Shown: in pieces, positions 7,318 through 15,474 of the stretch
Position numbering within the stretch: the first letter of the stretch is position 1
Layout: each line of letters starts with the position of its first letter
Source: Streptomyces sp. ISL-36
Lineage (GTDB): Bacteria > Actinomycetota > Actinomycetes > Streptomycetales > Streptomycetaceae
DNA: 52,073 nucleotides
Reading direction: 5' to 3'
Assembly: GCF_018614205.1 (NCBI RefSeq)
Contig: NZ_JAGGOS010000128.1
Coordinates: forward strand, 1 to 52,073
Notes under the pieces: generated by a model
Database searches by the model: none
Told to the model about the DNA's origin: nothing
The model's input: only the letters and a program-made list of their open reading frames with translations
Position numbers and translations under genes: made by a program

Positions 7318-8454
7318 GTGACCGTCGACGACGAGAACGCGGGCGGGGACGAGCCGGCCACGTATCCCACGCCGCACCATGTCGTCGACCACACGGCGGA
7401 GCCGACCGACGACCCCCTCGCCATCCGCCTCGAACAGCTCATCCTCGGGGCCGACCGCCGCTACACCCCCTTCCAGGCCGCCCGCACCGCCGGCGTCTCC
7501 ATGGAGCTCGCCTCCCGCTTCTGGCGCGCCATGGGCTTCGCCGACATCGGCCAGGCCAAGGCGCTCACCGAGGCCGACGTCCTCGCCCTGCGCCGCCTGG
7601 CCGGTCTCGTCGAGGCCGGGCTGCTCAGCGAGCCGATGGCCGTGCAGGTCGCCCGGTCCACGGGGCAGACGACCGCGCGGCTCGCCGAGTGGCAGATCGA
7701 CTCCTTCCTGGAGGGCCTCACCGAGCCGCCCGAGCCCGGCATGACCCGTACCGAGGTCACGTACCCCCTGGTCGAGCTGCTCCTGCCCGAGCTGGAGGAG
7801 TTCCTGATCTACGTCTGGCGGCGCCAGCTCGCCGCCGCCACCGGCCGGGTCGTGCAGGCCGCGGACGACGAGGAGATGGTCGACCGTCGCCTCGCCGTCG
7901 GCTTCGCCGACCTCGTCGGCTTCACCCGGCTGACCCGTCGTCTGGAGGAGGAGGAGCTCGGCGAGCTGGTCGAGGCCTTCGAGACGACCTGCGCCGACCT
8001 CGTCGCCGCGCACGGAGGCCGGCTGATCAAGACCCTCGGCGACGAAGTGCTGTACGCCGCCGACGACGCCGGCACCGCCGCCGAGATCGCGCTGCGCCTG
8101 ATCGAGACGCTCAGTCACGACGAGACGATGCCGGCGCTGCGCGTGGGCATCGCCTTCGGCACGGTGACGACCCGGATGGGCGACGTCTTCGGTACGACGG
8201 TGAACCTCGCGAGCCGGCTCACTTCGATAGCGCCCAAGGACACCGTCCTGGTCGACGGAGCCCTCGCCGAGGAGATCACCAGGACCGGTGACGCGCCCGT
8301 CTCGGAGACGCAGGCGGCGGAGGAGGCGGCCCGCGCGGAGAAGGAGGGCGAGGAGCCCCCGACGTACCGTTTCGCGCTCCAGCCGATGTGGCAGCGCCCG
8401 GTGCGCGGTCTCGGAGTCGTCGAGCCCTGGCAGCTGAGCCGCCGCCCCACTTAG
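7318..8454 (+). CDS. cya: Class III adenylate cyclase
   Basis: A 378-residue cytoplasmic cyclase. The N-terminal half holds a helical adenylate-cyclase regulatory region with a MerR-like stretch (YTPFQAARTAGV to TEADVLALRRLAGL). The C-terminal catalytic domain (about 185-340) shows GFADLVGFTRLTRR (first metal-binding Asp), LIKTLGDEVLYAADD (substrate Lys and second Asp) and FGTTVNLASRLTS (transition-state Asn and Arg). It makes cAMP from ATP. GTG 7318 is preferred to GTG 7228 because AGGAGG sits 7 nt upstream and the size matches what I recall of the S. coelicolor enzyme. It follows birA and precedes an enoyl-CoA hydratase on the same strand. Confidence 0.92.
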   Translation: MTVDDENAGGDEPATYPTPHHVVDHTAEPTDDPLAIRLEQLILGADRRYTPFQAARTAGVSMELASRFWRAMGFADIGQAKALTEADVLALRRLAGLVEAGLLSEPMAVQVARSTGQTTARLAEWQIDSFLEGLTEPPEPGMTRTEVTYPLVELLLPELEEFLIYVWRRQLAAATGRVVQAADDEEMVDRRLAVGFADLVGFTRLTRRLEEEELGELVEAFETTCADLVAAHGGRLIKTLGDEVLYAADDAGTAAEIALRLIETLSHDETMPALRVGIAFGTVTTRMGDVFGTTVNLASRLTSIAPKDTVLVDGALAEEITRTGDAPVSETQAAEEAARAEKEGEEPPTYRFALQPMWQRPVRGLGVVEPWQLSRRPT

Positions 8455-8549
8455 GGGCCGCGGGGGTGGATCGGGCCGGGCCCGGCCGCATCCGCCCGGC
8501 ACCCCCTAAGATCCCGGTGAACAGTCGTTAACCGGGAGGGTGTGCGGTC

Positions 8550-9353
8550 ATGTCGGACCAGTCCGAGCAGCGTTTTGGTGAATTCGTCGCGGTCCGGAAG
8601 GGCGAGCACGGGCATGTCGCCGAGCTCGTCCTCGACCGGCCCAAGGCGATGAACGCGGTCTCCTCCGAGATGGCCCGCTCCATCGGCGCAGCCTGCGACG
8701 CGCTCGCCGCCGACTCCTCGGTACGGGTGACGGTGCTGACCTCCTCCAACGAGCGGGCCTTCTGCGTCGGCGCCGACCTCAAGGAGCGCAACTCCTTCAC
8801 GGACGCCGAGCTGGTCCGCCAGCGGCCCACCGCCCGGGGGGCGTACACCGGCGTGCTGGAGCTGCCCATGCCGACCGTCGCCGCGGTGCACGGCTTCGCG
8901 CTCGGCGGCGGGTTCGAGCTCGCGCTCGCCTGCGACGTGATCGTGGCCGACGCGACAGCCGTGGTCGGGCTGCCGGAGGTCTCCGTCGGCGTGATCCCCG
9001 GCGGCGGCGGTACGCAGCTGCTGCCGCGCCGGGTCGGTGCCGCCCGCGCGGCGGAGCTGGTCTTCACGGCCCGGCGGGTCGAGGCCGCGGAGGCGCGCGA
9101 GCTGGGTCTGGTGGACCTGCTGGAGGAGGACGCCCGTACGGCGGCCCTTGAGCTGGCCGGCCGGATCGCCGCGAACTCCCCGGTCGGGCTGCGCGCGGCC
9201 AAGCGCGCGATGCGGCTCGGGCAGGGGCTCGACCTGCGGGCGGGTCTGGAGGTCGAGGACGCGGCGTGGCGGTCGGTGGCGTTCTCGGGGGACCGGGCCG
9301 AGGGTGTCGCCGCCTTCAACGAGAAGCGGAAGCCGCAGTGGCCGGGCGAGTGA
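8550..9353 (+). CDS. Enoyl-CoA hydratase/isomerase (crotonase family)
   Basis: A 267-residue crotonase, the normal family length. It shows DRPKAMNAVSSEM at the N-terminus, the first oxyanion loop FCVGADLKER, the second GFALGGGFELALACDVIVA, and PEVSVGVIPGGGGTQLLPR. A glutamate equivalent to crotonase Glu144 falls in LPEVSVGV, whereas the Glu164 position is Gly (GGGGTQ), so hydratase chemistry is not certain. It may act in beta-oxidation or branched-chain acyl-CoA breakdown. TAAGAT at 8508-8513 is a plausible -10. ATG 8550 has GGGAGGG upstream. Confidence 0.92.
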   Translation: MSDQSEQRFGEFVAVRKGEHGHVAELVLDRPKAMNAVSSEMARSIGAACDALAADSSVRVTVLTSSNERAFCVGADLKERNSFTDAELVRQRPTARGAYTGVLELPMPTVAAVHGFALGGGFELALACDVIVADATAVVGLPEVSVGVIPGGGGTQLLPRRVGAARAAELVFTARRVEAAEARELGLVDLLEEDARTAALELAGRIAANSPVGLRAAKRAMRLGQGLDLRAGLEVEDAAWRSVAFSGDRAEGVAAFNEKRKPQWPGE

Positions 9354-9452
9354 GCACCCGGTGAGCCGGTGGGGCCTTGTGAGGGATGCCGGCTTCTCTC
9401 CGGCAGGTAACTTTCCGTGACGCTTCGCAGGTAAAAACAGACCAAACGTCCC

Positions 9453-9458
9453 TAAGCT
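9453..9458 (+). promoter_or_regulatory. Candidate -10 of the GGDEF gene (leaderless)
   Basis: TAAGCT ends 6 bases before ATG 9465, with no ribosome site between, which suggests a leaderless transcript. Confidence 0.4.
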
Positions 9459-9464
9459 GTAGAA

Positions 9465-10580
9465 ATGGGAGAGGACGTGCGGCTGCGGGCCGTGGTGGCG
9501 CTGGCGCAGGCGATGGCGGCGGCGCACGCCCCGCGCGAGTTCTGGCGGGCGGCGGCGCTCGGCGCCCGCGACGCGCTCGGCGGCACGTTCGCCGCCCTGT
9601 CGGTCTGGGAGCGGGACCACGGCCGGCTCAAGGTCCTGGTGAACGCCGGGCAGCGGGCGGTCGGGGAGGAGGAGTTCCCCGACGCGGAGACCTACCCCGT
9701 GCACCAATTCCCCGAGATCACCGAGTTCCTGCACGAGCAGTGGGCGGGCGGCGGTGAGCCGGACGCCTGGGTGGAGACCGCGGGGGACCGCATCCCGACG
9801 GGCCGCGTGACCGGCCTGCGCAGGCGCGGACGCGGCTGCTGCGTGGTCGCGCCGATCGTGCTGCACGGGCGGGCCTGGGGAGAGCTGTACGTGGCGCGGC
9901 CGGCCGGGGCGCCGGTCTTCGACCGCGACGACGCGGACTTCGCGGCGGTGCTCGCCGCGGTGGTCGCGGCGGGCATCGCCCAGGCGGAGCGGCTTGAGGA
10001 GGTACGGAAGCTGGCCTTCACCGACCCCCTGACGGGGCTCGCGAACCGGCGCGCGGTCGACACCCGGCTCGACGAGGCGATCGAGCGGTACCGGACGGAC
10101 GGGTCCGTGGTGAGCCTGGTGGTCTGCGACCTGAACGGCCTGAAACGGGTCAACGACACCCATGGGCACGCGGTGGGCGACCGGCTGCTGGAACGATTCG
10201 GCTCGGTGCTCTCGCGGTGCGGGGCGATGCTGCCGGGCGCCCTCTCCGCGCGCCTTGGGGGCGACGAGTTCTGTCTGCTGTCGGTGGGGCCGACGGCGGA
10301 CGAGGTGGTGGCCGTCGCGGACGAACTGTGCGTACGGGCGGGGGAGCTGGAGCTGGGGGAGGGCGTGGCGTGCGGGGTGGCGTCGACGGGCGATCCGATC
10401 GGACCGCTGAAGTCCGCCCGCCGGCTCTTCCGTCTCGCGGACGCGGCGCAGTACCAGGCGAAGGCGGCCAGATCGGCGAAACCGGTCGTGGCGGGCCGTG
10501 ACGGCACGGTCATCGCCCTGGCCGACGCCCCACCCGGAGCCCGCGACCGCCGCCGCTTCCGCGACGCGCCACCGGTGTGA
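9465..10580 (+). CDS. GAF-GGDEF diguanylate cyclase
   Basis: A 371-residue protein. Residues about 10-175 form a GAF-like sensor domain (LYVARPAGAPVFDRDDADF near its end). Residues 185-345 form the GGDEF domain: FTDPLTGLANRRAVDTRLDE, VVCDLNGLKRVNDTHGHAVG, and the intact signature RLGGDEF (G265-F269). It should make cyclic di-GMP from two GTP. The inhibitory I-site (RxxD five residues before GGDEF) is absent: the positions read LPGA. No transmembrane helix is visible. It resembles the GAF-GGDEF protein of S. coelicolor at this position (I recall CdgE). In Streptomyces, c-di-GMP acts through BldD and RsiG to delay sporulation. Confidence 0.93.
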   Translation: MGEDVRLRAVVALAQAMAAAHAPREFWRAAALGARDALGGTFAALSVWERDHGRLKVLVNAGQRAVGEEEFPDAETYPVHQFPEITEFLHEQWAGGGEPDAWVETAGDRIPTGRVTGLRRRGRGCCVVAPIVLHGRAWGELYVARPAGAPVFDRDDADFAAVLAAVVAAGIAQAERLEEVRKLAFTDPLTGLANRRAVDTRLDEAIERYRTDGSVVSLVVCDLNGLKRVNDTHGHAVGDRLLERFGSVLSRCGAMLPGALSARLGGDEFCLLSVGPTADEVVAVADELCVRAGELELGEGVACGVASTGDPIGPLKSARRLFRLADAAQYQAKAARSAKPVVAGRDGTVIALADAPPGARDRRRFRDAPPV

Positions 10581-10668
10581 CGGGGCGGGGCGCGGGGGAC
10601 GCCGGGACGGCGGCTCGGGTCAGCAGGTCGGGTTCGCGGCTCGGGTCGGTGGCCGGCCCCCGATCGCA

Positions 10669-11127
10669 TCAGCGGGCGGGGAGCGTGGCGCAGGCGACGA
10701 CCGCCCACACGGTCTTGCCCGGGGCACCGGCCCGGGTGGTCGTGCCCCACTCCGTGGCCAGCGCCGTCACGATGGCCAGCCCCCGTCCGCCGTCGGCGTC
10801 GGCGTTCGCGTCGGCCTCGGCGTCCGGACTGTCGTCCCGCACCGGGACCGGCTGCCGTTCCCCACGGGTGTCGCTCACCTCCACCCGTACATGGCCGTCG
10901 TCGCCCGCACTCAGCCTTAGCTCGGCGTCACGGCCCGGCACCCGGCCGTGGGTGACGGCGTTCGCCGCCAGCTCGGCGACCACCAGCTCCACCGTGTCGT
11001 GGGCCGGGGTGCCGTAACCCCAGCCCCAGAGGTCCATCTGATGAGAGGCCAGCCGTCGGGCCAGCCGCGCGCCGCGTGGGGTCGCGGTGAAGCGGAGGGC
11101 GAAAGTGGGTGATGGTGGTGTCGTCAT
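10669..11127 (-). CDS. ATP-binding protein, anti-sigma-factor (RsbW-like) HATPase
   Basis: A 152-residue single-domain HATPase_c protein of the SpoIIAB/RsbW type abundant in Streptomyces. The N-box is VELVVAELAANAVTHGRVPG (about 46-65), the G1 box is VEVSDTRG, and the G2 region is ADGGRGLAIVTALATEWG. Family members bind ATP and act as anti-sigma factors or kinases of anti-sigma antagonists. A 14-residue Asp/Ala-rich insert (SPDAEADANADADG) precedes G2. It lies 96 bp downstream of the winged-helix gene on the same strand; no STAS antagonist gene is adjacent. The partner is unknown. Confidence 0.9.
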   Translation of the reverse strand: MTTPPSPTFALRFTATPRGARLARRLASHQMDLWGWGYGTPAHDTVELVVAELAANAVTHGRVPGRDAELRLSAGDDGHVRVEVSDTRGERQPVPVRDDSPDAEADANADADGGRGLAIVTALATEWGTTTRAGAPGKTVWAVVACATLPAR

Positions 11128-11223
11128 GACCCGAAGATCCCGTTCCGGGACGGCCCGTCACCAGGGGTAAGGGTCTTACGGGGAGGCTCTGTCGGGGTGT
11201 GTGGGGGTGGTTGTCGGGGCGGT

Positions 11224-12189
11224 TCAGCCGGAGGTGCAGAGGCCGCAGAGCGTCTCGTCGCCGAGTGGCCTGAACAGCATCGGCTGGATGTGCTCACCCG
11301 CGCACTCCCGTGCCCGGGCCAGCCGCGCCGACAGACCTGGGCCGGGGGCGCGTTCGGACGGTTCGGGCGGCGTGGGCGGCGAGACGGGTGGCACCTCGCG
11401 GAGCAGGTAGCGCAACAGACCCCCGGGGTGGTGCACGGGGGTTCCGTCGCCGGGGAGGCCGCGCAGGACGTGGGCGTGGATGTCGGCGGAGGTGTGGCCG
11501 GCGGCCAGCCAGCGGGCGGTGAGCCGGGTCAACTCGACGCGCATGCCTGGGGGGACGTGCCGCAGGGCGGGGGAGAGATGGGGGAAGGCGGCGACGAGGG
11601 CGCGGGCCTCGTCGGGGAGTGCCTGCTCGGCGGGCTGGCTGGGCGCGGTGAGCGCGGTGAGCTCGGTGAGCTCGGCGGGCTCCGTGGGTTCGACGGCGGG
11701 GGTGGGAGGGTGGGAGGTGTCCTGCTCTGGGTCTTTCTTTGGATGACCGTCGGTCGGCGGGGTGGCTGGTTCACCGGCCGCCGGAGTCCGGGGACCCGGT
11801 GCCACCTGCGGCGACACCCGTTCCGTGCTGGTCGGCGCGGGCACTCCCGAGAGGATCTTCACGGCCTCGGCGGCGCTCAACGGCACGCTGGAGACCAGCT
11901 GTTGCGTCACCCAGAGACCGCCCGCCCCCTGCACGCGCCGCTCGTGCACGAAGCCCTCCTCCTTCAGCTGTCGCTTGGCGCGGGTGAAGGCGCATCCCCC
12001 GATCCGGGCACGTTCGGCGGTGCGCGACAGCGACTCACGGGCGCCTTGCGGAAGGGAGAGCTGCCAGGTGAGAAGGCGTACGGCGTCGGAGCTGAGGCGC
12101 GGATGCCGGATGATCTCGTGGGAGAGCTGGGTGAAGGCGCGCGGGGGCGCGCTAAAGTTCCTGTAAATCACGGTGGAGGCTCGTTCCAC
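11224..12189 (-). CDS. Winged helix-turn-helix DNA-binding protein, unknown role
   Basis: A 321-residue protein. Residues about 15-100 resemble a winged helix: AFTQLSHEIIRHPRLSSDAV, then ESLSRTAERARIGGCAFTRA and a wing ending in VHERRVQ. A Pro/Thr/Glu-rich linker (about 125-190) follows, then a helical C-terminal region and a terminal CxxC-like ETLCGLCTSG. I recall proteins of this build in many Streptomyces near XRE-DUF397 pairs. The DNA target is unknown. The GTG 12189 start has a weak ribosome site; GTG 12171 (VIYRNFSAPPRAF) is an alternative. It is divergent from the XRE regulator over 229 bp. Confidence 0.8.
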   Translation of the reverse strand: MERASTVIYRNFSAPPRAFTQLSHEIIRHPRLSSDAVRLLTWQLSLPQGARESLSRTAERARIGGCAFTRAKRQLKEEGFVHERRVQGAGGLWVTQQLVSSVPLSAAEAVKILSGVPAPTSTERVSPQVAPGPRTPAAGEPATPPTDGHPKKDPEQDTSHPPTPAVEPTEPAELTELTALTAPSQPAEQALPDEARALVAAFPHLSPALRHVPPGMRVELTRLTARWLAAGHTSADIHAHVLRGLPGDGTPVHHPGGLLRYLLREVPPVSPPTPPEPSERAPGPGLSARLARARECAGEHIQPMLFRPLGDETLCGLCTSG

Positions 12190-12418
12190 TAGTGGTCCAG
12201 GCCCTCGTGGACGGTTGCAGCCGTCGCGGGGGCCGTTTTAATGGGCTGACCGTACCGCACGCACCGTGATGGCGTGAACGCGTTGAGTGAAGAAAGCTTT
12301 CGCTGGTTTGTTCACCCACACGAGCCAACTTGCCCCGATACCAGTCGGGTTGGCGTAGTCCTGTCCTAGGCTGCCGCCTACAGAGGGTGCCTGTCGCAGG
12401 ACTCAGGGGGCGAGACGC
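12190..12418. promoter_or_regulatory. Divergent regulatory region of the wHTH and XRE genes
   Basis: This 229-bp gap is partly AT-richer (CCGTTTTAATGGG near 12233). TAGGCT at 12367-12372 is a probable -10 for the XRE gene, giving about a 40-nt leader with GGGGGCGAG before ATG 12419. No convincing -35 or inverted repeat was found. Confidence 0.4.
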
Positions 12419-13276
12419 ATGGACACGGGCGCGGACACAGGCGCGGACTCGGGCGCGGGTGCGGGAGTGGAGCCGGACTCCGGCGGGGAGTTCCTGCGCT
12501 GCTTCGGCCGCCAGGTGAAACTGCTCCGGGAGACGTCCGGCCTCACCCAGGCACAGTTGGGCGAACGGGTCGGTTACGGCGAGGCCCAGATCGCGGCGGT
12601 CGAGCAGGGCCGGCGCATCCCCCGCCCCGAGCTGGTCGACGCGGTGGACCGCGAGGTGGGCGCGCGCGGGGTGCTCGTGGCGATGAAGGGGGAGGTGGCG
12701 AAGGCGCGGTATCCCGGCTTCTTCCGCCGGTACGCGCAGTTGGAGCCGGGTGCGGTCGAACTGCACGCCTACGACACTCACATGATCAAGGGCCTCCTGC
12801 AGACGGAGGAGTACGCGCGAGCGGTGTTCCGGATGTGGCGCCCGCTGCTCGACGAGGAGACGGTCGAGCAGCGTGTGGCCGCTCGGATGGAGCGCCAGAA
12901 GCTGTTCGCGCGTCGCCCCGCCCCTCTGCTGAGCTTCGTCGTCGAGGAACACGTCCTCCGCCGCCCTCTCGGCGGCCGGGAGGTTTCGCGCGGACAGCTG
13001 GAGCAACTCCTCCTCTACGGGCACATGCGCAACGTCGAGCTACAGGTCATGCCGACGGGGCGGGAGGAACACGCCGGACTTGCCGGACCGTTCACGTTGA
13101 TCCATCTCGGGGATCAGCGCAGGATGGCGTATACGGAAGTGCAGGACACGAGCGCCCTGTACGTGGACCCAAGGAAGGTCAGTCCGCTTGAGGCGACGTA
13201 CGGCATCCTCCGAGCGCAGGCGTTGACTCCCAGGGAGTCGCTGATCTTCATCGAGAAGCTGTTGGGAGAGCTATGA
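12419..13276 (+). CDS. XRE-family regulator with DUF5753 domain
   Basis: A 285-residue regulator of the WhiJ-like class. After an Asp/Gly/Ala-rich lead (1-22), the Cro/CI helix-turn-helix spans about 28-85: LRCFGRQVKLLRETSGLTQA, QLGERVGYGEAQIAAVEQGR, RIPRPELVDAVDREV. Residues 95-280 are the DUF5753 ligand-like domain (ARYPGFFRRYAQLE, IKGLLQTEEYARAVF, EEHVLRRPLGG, GPFTLIHL, YTEVQDTSALYVDP). In S. coelicolor such proteins act with small DUF397 partners in development. Its stop overlaps the DUF397 start by 4 bp, indicating translational coupling. Confidence 0.93.
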   Translation: MDTGADTGADSGAGAGVEPDSGGEFLRCFGRQVKLLRETSGLTQAQLGERVGYGEAQIAAVEQGRRIPRPELVDAVDREVGARGVLVAMKGEVAKARYPGFFRRYAQLEPGAVELHAYDTHMIKGLLQTEEYARAVFRMWRPLLDEETVEQRVAARMERQKLFARRPAPLLSFVVEEHVLRRPLGGREVSRGQLEQLLLYGHMRNVELQVMPTGREEHAGLAGPFTLIHLGDQRRMAYTEVQDTSALYVDPRKVSPLEATYGILRAQALTPRESLIFIEKLLGEL

Positions 13277-13467
13277 AGCCTGGTGAACTGCGCTGGTTCA
13301 AGAGCAGCTACAGCGCGGGCAACGGCGGTGACTGCGTCGAGGTCGCGGACGCGGGTACGGCCGTCTTCGTCCGTGACTCCAAGCGTCCCGGCGAGGCGGT
13401 CCTCGCCGTACCCGCCGGGCAGTGGTCCGCCTTCGTGCGGATGGCCGCGCGCGGTTCGCGCGGTTGA
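13273..13467 (+). CDS. DUF397 small partner protein
   Basis: A 64-residue DUF397 protein: LRWFKSSYSAGNGGDCVEVA at the N-terminus, VFVRDSKRPG in the middle and WSAFVRMA at the end, the standard family pattern. The ATG overlaps the TGA of the upstream XRE gene (ATGA, 13273-13276). DUF397 proteins occur almost only in Streptomyces and relatives, paired with DUF5753 HTH proteins; some pairs affect sporulation and antibiotic synthesis, and a toxin-antitoxin-like mode has been proposed. Confidence 0.94.
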   Translation: MKPGELRWFKSSYSAGNGGDCVEVADAGTAVFVRDSKRPGEAVLAVPAGQWSAFVRMAARGSRG

Positions 13468-13559
13468 GACGGCCGAGGGGCGGTCGGGGCCGAGCACGGC
13501 TCCCGACCGCCCCTCGCGCGTTGCCGGGCGCCAGGGGAGCGCGGTCCACCGGCTCCCTA

Positions 13560-13588
13560 GTGACATGTGGCTCTTCAGTCCGTAGGCT
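13560..13588 (+). promoter_or_regulatory. hutH promoter (GTGACA-N17-TAGGCT)
   Basis: A -35 GTGACA (13560-13565) and a -10 TAGGCT (13583-13588) are separated by 17 bp. The -10 ends 7 bases before ATG 13596, so the transcript is probably leaderless. It is the best-formed promoter of its kind in the window. Confidence 0.6.
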
Positions 13589-13595
13589 GCTGAAT

Positions 13596-15143
13596 ATGGA
13601 TATGCACACCGTCGTCCTTGGCACGTCCGGAACCACCCCCCAGGACGTCATCGACGTCGCCCGCCACGGCGCCCGCATCGAGCTCTCTCCCGAAGCCGTG
13701 CAGGCCCTCGCCGCCTCGCGCGCCGTCGTCGACGCGCTCGCCGCGAAGCCCGAGCCCGTGTACGGCGTCTCGACCGGGTTCGGCGCGCTCGCCACCCGGC
13801 ACATCAGCCAGGAGCTCCGCGCCCAGCTGCAACGCAACATCGTCCGCTCGCACGCCGCCGGCATGGGGCCGCGCGTCGAGCGTGAGGTCGTGCGCGCGCT
13901 GATGTTCCTGCGGCTGAAGACCGTCTGTTCCGGGCACACCGGCGTCCGGCCCGAGGTCGCGCAGACCATGGCCGACGTCCTCAACGCCGGCATCACGCCG
14001 GTCGTGCACGAGTACGGCTCCCTCGGTTGCTCCGGCGACCTGGCCCCGCTCTCGCACTGCGCGCTGGCCCTGATGGGCGAGGGCGACGCGGAAGGCCCCG
14101 ACGGCACCGTGAAGCCCGCCGGCGAGCTGCTCGCCGCCGCCGGTATCCAGCCCGTCGAGCTCCGCGAGAAGGAGGGCCTCGCCCTCCTCAACGGCACCGA
14201 CGGCATGCTCGGCATGCTGATCATGGCGCTCGCCGACCTCGACACCCTCTACAAGTCCGCCGACATCACCGCGGCCCTCTCCCTCGAAGCCCTCCTCGGC
14301 ACCGAGAAGGTCCTCGAACCCGAGCTGCACGCCATCCGCCCCCACCCGGGCCAGGGCGCGTCCGCCGCCAACATGCTCGCCGTGCTCAAGGGCTCCGGCC
14401 TCACCAACCACTTCCAGGAGGAAGAGGCCCCCCGGGTCCAGGACGCGTACTCCGTGCGCTGCGCCCCGCAGGTCGCCGGCGCCGGCCGCGACACCATGGC
14501 CCACGCCCGCCTGGTCGCCGAGCGTGAGCTGGCCTCCGCCGTCGACAACCCGGTCGTGCTCCCCGACGGCCAGGTCCGCTCCAACGGCAACTTCCACGGC
14601 GCCCCCGTCGCGTACGTCCTCGACTTCCTCGCCATCGCCGCCGCCGACCTCGGCTCCATCGCCGAGCGCCGCACCGACCGGCTCCTCGACAAGAACCGGT
14701 CCCACGGCCTGCCGCCCTTCCTCGCCGACGACGCCGGCGTCGACTCGGGCCTGATGATCGCCCAGTACACCCAGGCCGCCCTGGTCAGCGAGATGAAGCG
14801 GCTGGCCGTCCCGGCCTCCGCCGACTCCATCCCGTCCTCCGCGATGCAGGAGGACCACGTCTCCATGGGCTGGTCCGCCGCCCGCAAGCTGCGCACCGCG
14901 ATCGGCAACCTCAACCGGATCATCGCCGTCGAGCTCTACGCCGCCACCCGCGGCATCGAGCTGCGCCGCGGCCTGACCCCCGCCCCCGCCTCGCAGGCCG
15001 CCATCGCCGCCCTGCGCGCGGCCGGCGTCCAGGGACCCGGCCCGGACCGCTTCCTCGCCCCCGACCTGGCGGCCGCCGACACCTTCGTCAGCGAAGGCAG
15101 GCTCGTCGCGGCCGTGGAGCCGGTCACCGGCCCGCTGGCCTAG
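13596..15143 (+). CDS. hutH: Histidine ammonia-lyase
   Basis: A 515-residue histidase that converts L-histidine to urocanate and ammonia. Family marks are PVYGVSTGFGALATRHIS, QRNIVRSHAAGMG, and the MIO cofactor motif GCSGDLAPLSHCALALMG. The self-cyclising triplet reads Cys145-Ser-Gly rather than the common Ala-Ser-Gly. Later marks are QDAYSVRCAPQVAG, DNPVV and SNGNFHG, and the conserved QEDHVSMGW. ATG 13596 fits the -10 position; ATG 13602 is an alternative two codons in. No other hut genes are adjacent. A strong bidirectional hairpin follows. Confidence 0.96.
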   Translation: MDMHTVVLGTSGTTPQDVIDVARHGARIELSPEAVQALAASRAVVDALAAKPEPVYGVSTGFGALATRHISQELRAQLQRNIVRSHAAGMGPRVEREVVRALMFLRLKTVCSGHTGVRPEVAQTMADVLNAGITPVVHEYGSLGCSGDLAPLSHCALALMGEGDAEGPDGTVKPAGELLAAAGIQPVELREKEGLALLNGTDGMLGMLIMALADLDTLYKSADITAALSLEALLGTEKVLEPELHAIRPHPGQGASAANMLAVLKGSGLTNHFQEEEAPRVQDAYSVRCAPQVAGAGRDTMAHARLVAERELASAVDNPVVLPDGQVRSNGNFHGAPVAYVLDFLAIAAADLGSIAERRTDRLLDKNRSHGLPPFLADDAGVDSGLMIAQYTQAALVSEMKRLAVPASADSIPSSAMQEDHVSMGWSAARKLRTAIGNLNRIIAVELYAATRGIELRRGLTPAPASQAAIAALRAAGVQGPGPDRFLAPDLAAADTFVSEGRLVAAVEPVTGPLA

Positions 15144-15157
15144 CGGACGCGAACACG

Positions 15158-15190
15158 CGAAGGGGCCGCCCCGATGGGGCGGCCCCTTCG
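15158..15190. terminator. Bidirectional terminator between hutH and the LAXTG gene
   Basis: A perfect 15-bp stem, CGAAGGGGCCGCCCC / GGGGCGGCCCCTTCG, with loop GAT, between two convergent stops (15143 and 15208). Confidence 0.85.
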
Positions 15191-15207
15191 CCATGCTCCG
15201 GTCCGGA

Positions 15208-15474
15208 CTACGAGGCCCGGCCTCCGCGTCTCATCGCCAGCGTCACGAAACCGGCCCCGACGACCAGAAAACCCGTCCCACCCAGCAGATACGGCGTCGT
15301 GTCGACCCCGCCGGTGTCCGCCAGGCGCGTCTCGGCCGCCGCGCGCTCCTCCTGTGTGACCGTCGCCGAGGTCCGTTCCTCATCGGTGGCGTTCGCGGAC
15401 GGAACGAACCACAGAGCGCAGAGCAGCGTCCCGGCGGCGGTGGCGGTCAGCAGCGGGCGGCGTGCGACGGACAC
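15208..15474 (-). CDS. Small secreted LAXTG-anchored surface protein
   Basis: An 88-residue secreted protein. A signal peptide covers about residues 1-29 (MSVARRPLLTATAAGTLLCA then LWFVPSANA, probable cut after ANA). A short Glu/Thr-rich mature segment precedes the sorting signal LADTGG, a hydrophobic stretch (PYLLGGTGFLVVGAGFVTLA) and the basic tail MRRGGRAS. LAXTG is the motif of class E sortases, as used for long chaplins, so the product is probably linked to peptidoglycan. The mature part is only about 25 residues. GTG 15474 was chosen because AAGGGGGA lies 8 nt upstream. No sortase gene is nearby. Confidence 0.8.
   Translation of the reverse strand: MSVARRPLLTATAAGTLLCALWFVPSANATDEERTSATVTQEERAAAETRLADTGGVDTTPYLLGGTGFLVVGAGFVTLAMRRGGRAS

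Noticed and set aside
6301..8502. 733-codon minus-strand frame opposite birA and cya
   Set aside because: Antisense shadow of two well-supported genes; low-complexity composition and no ribosome site.
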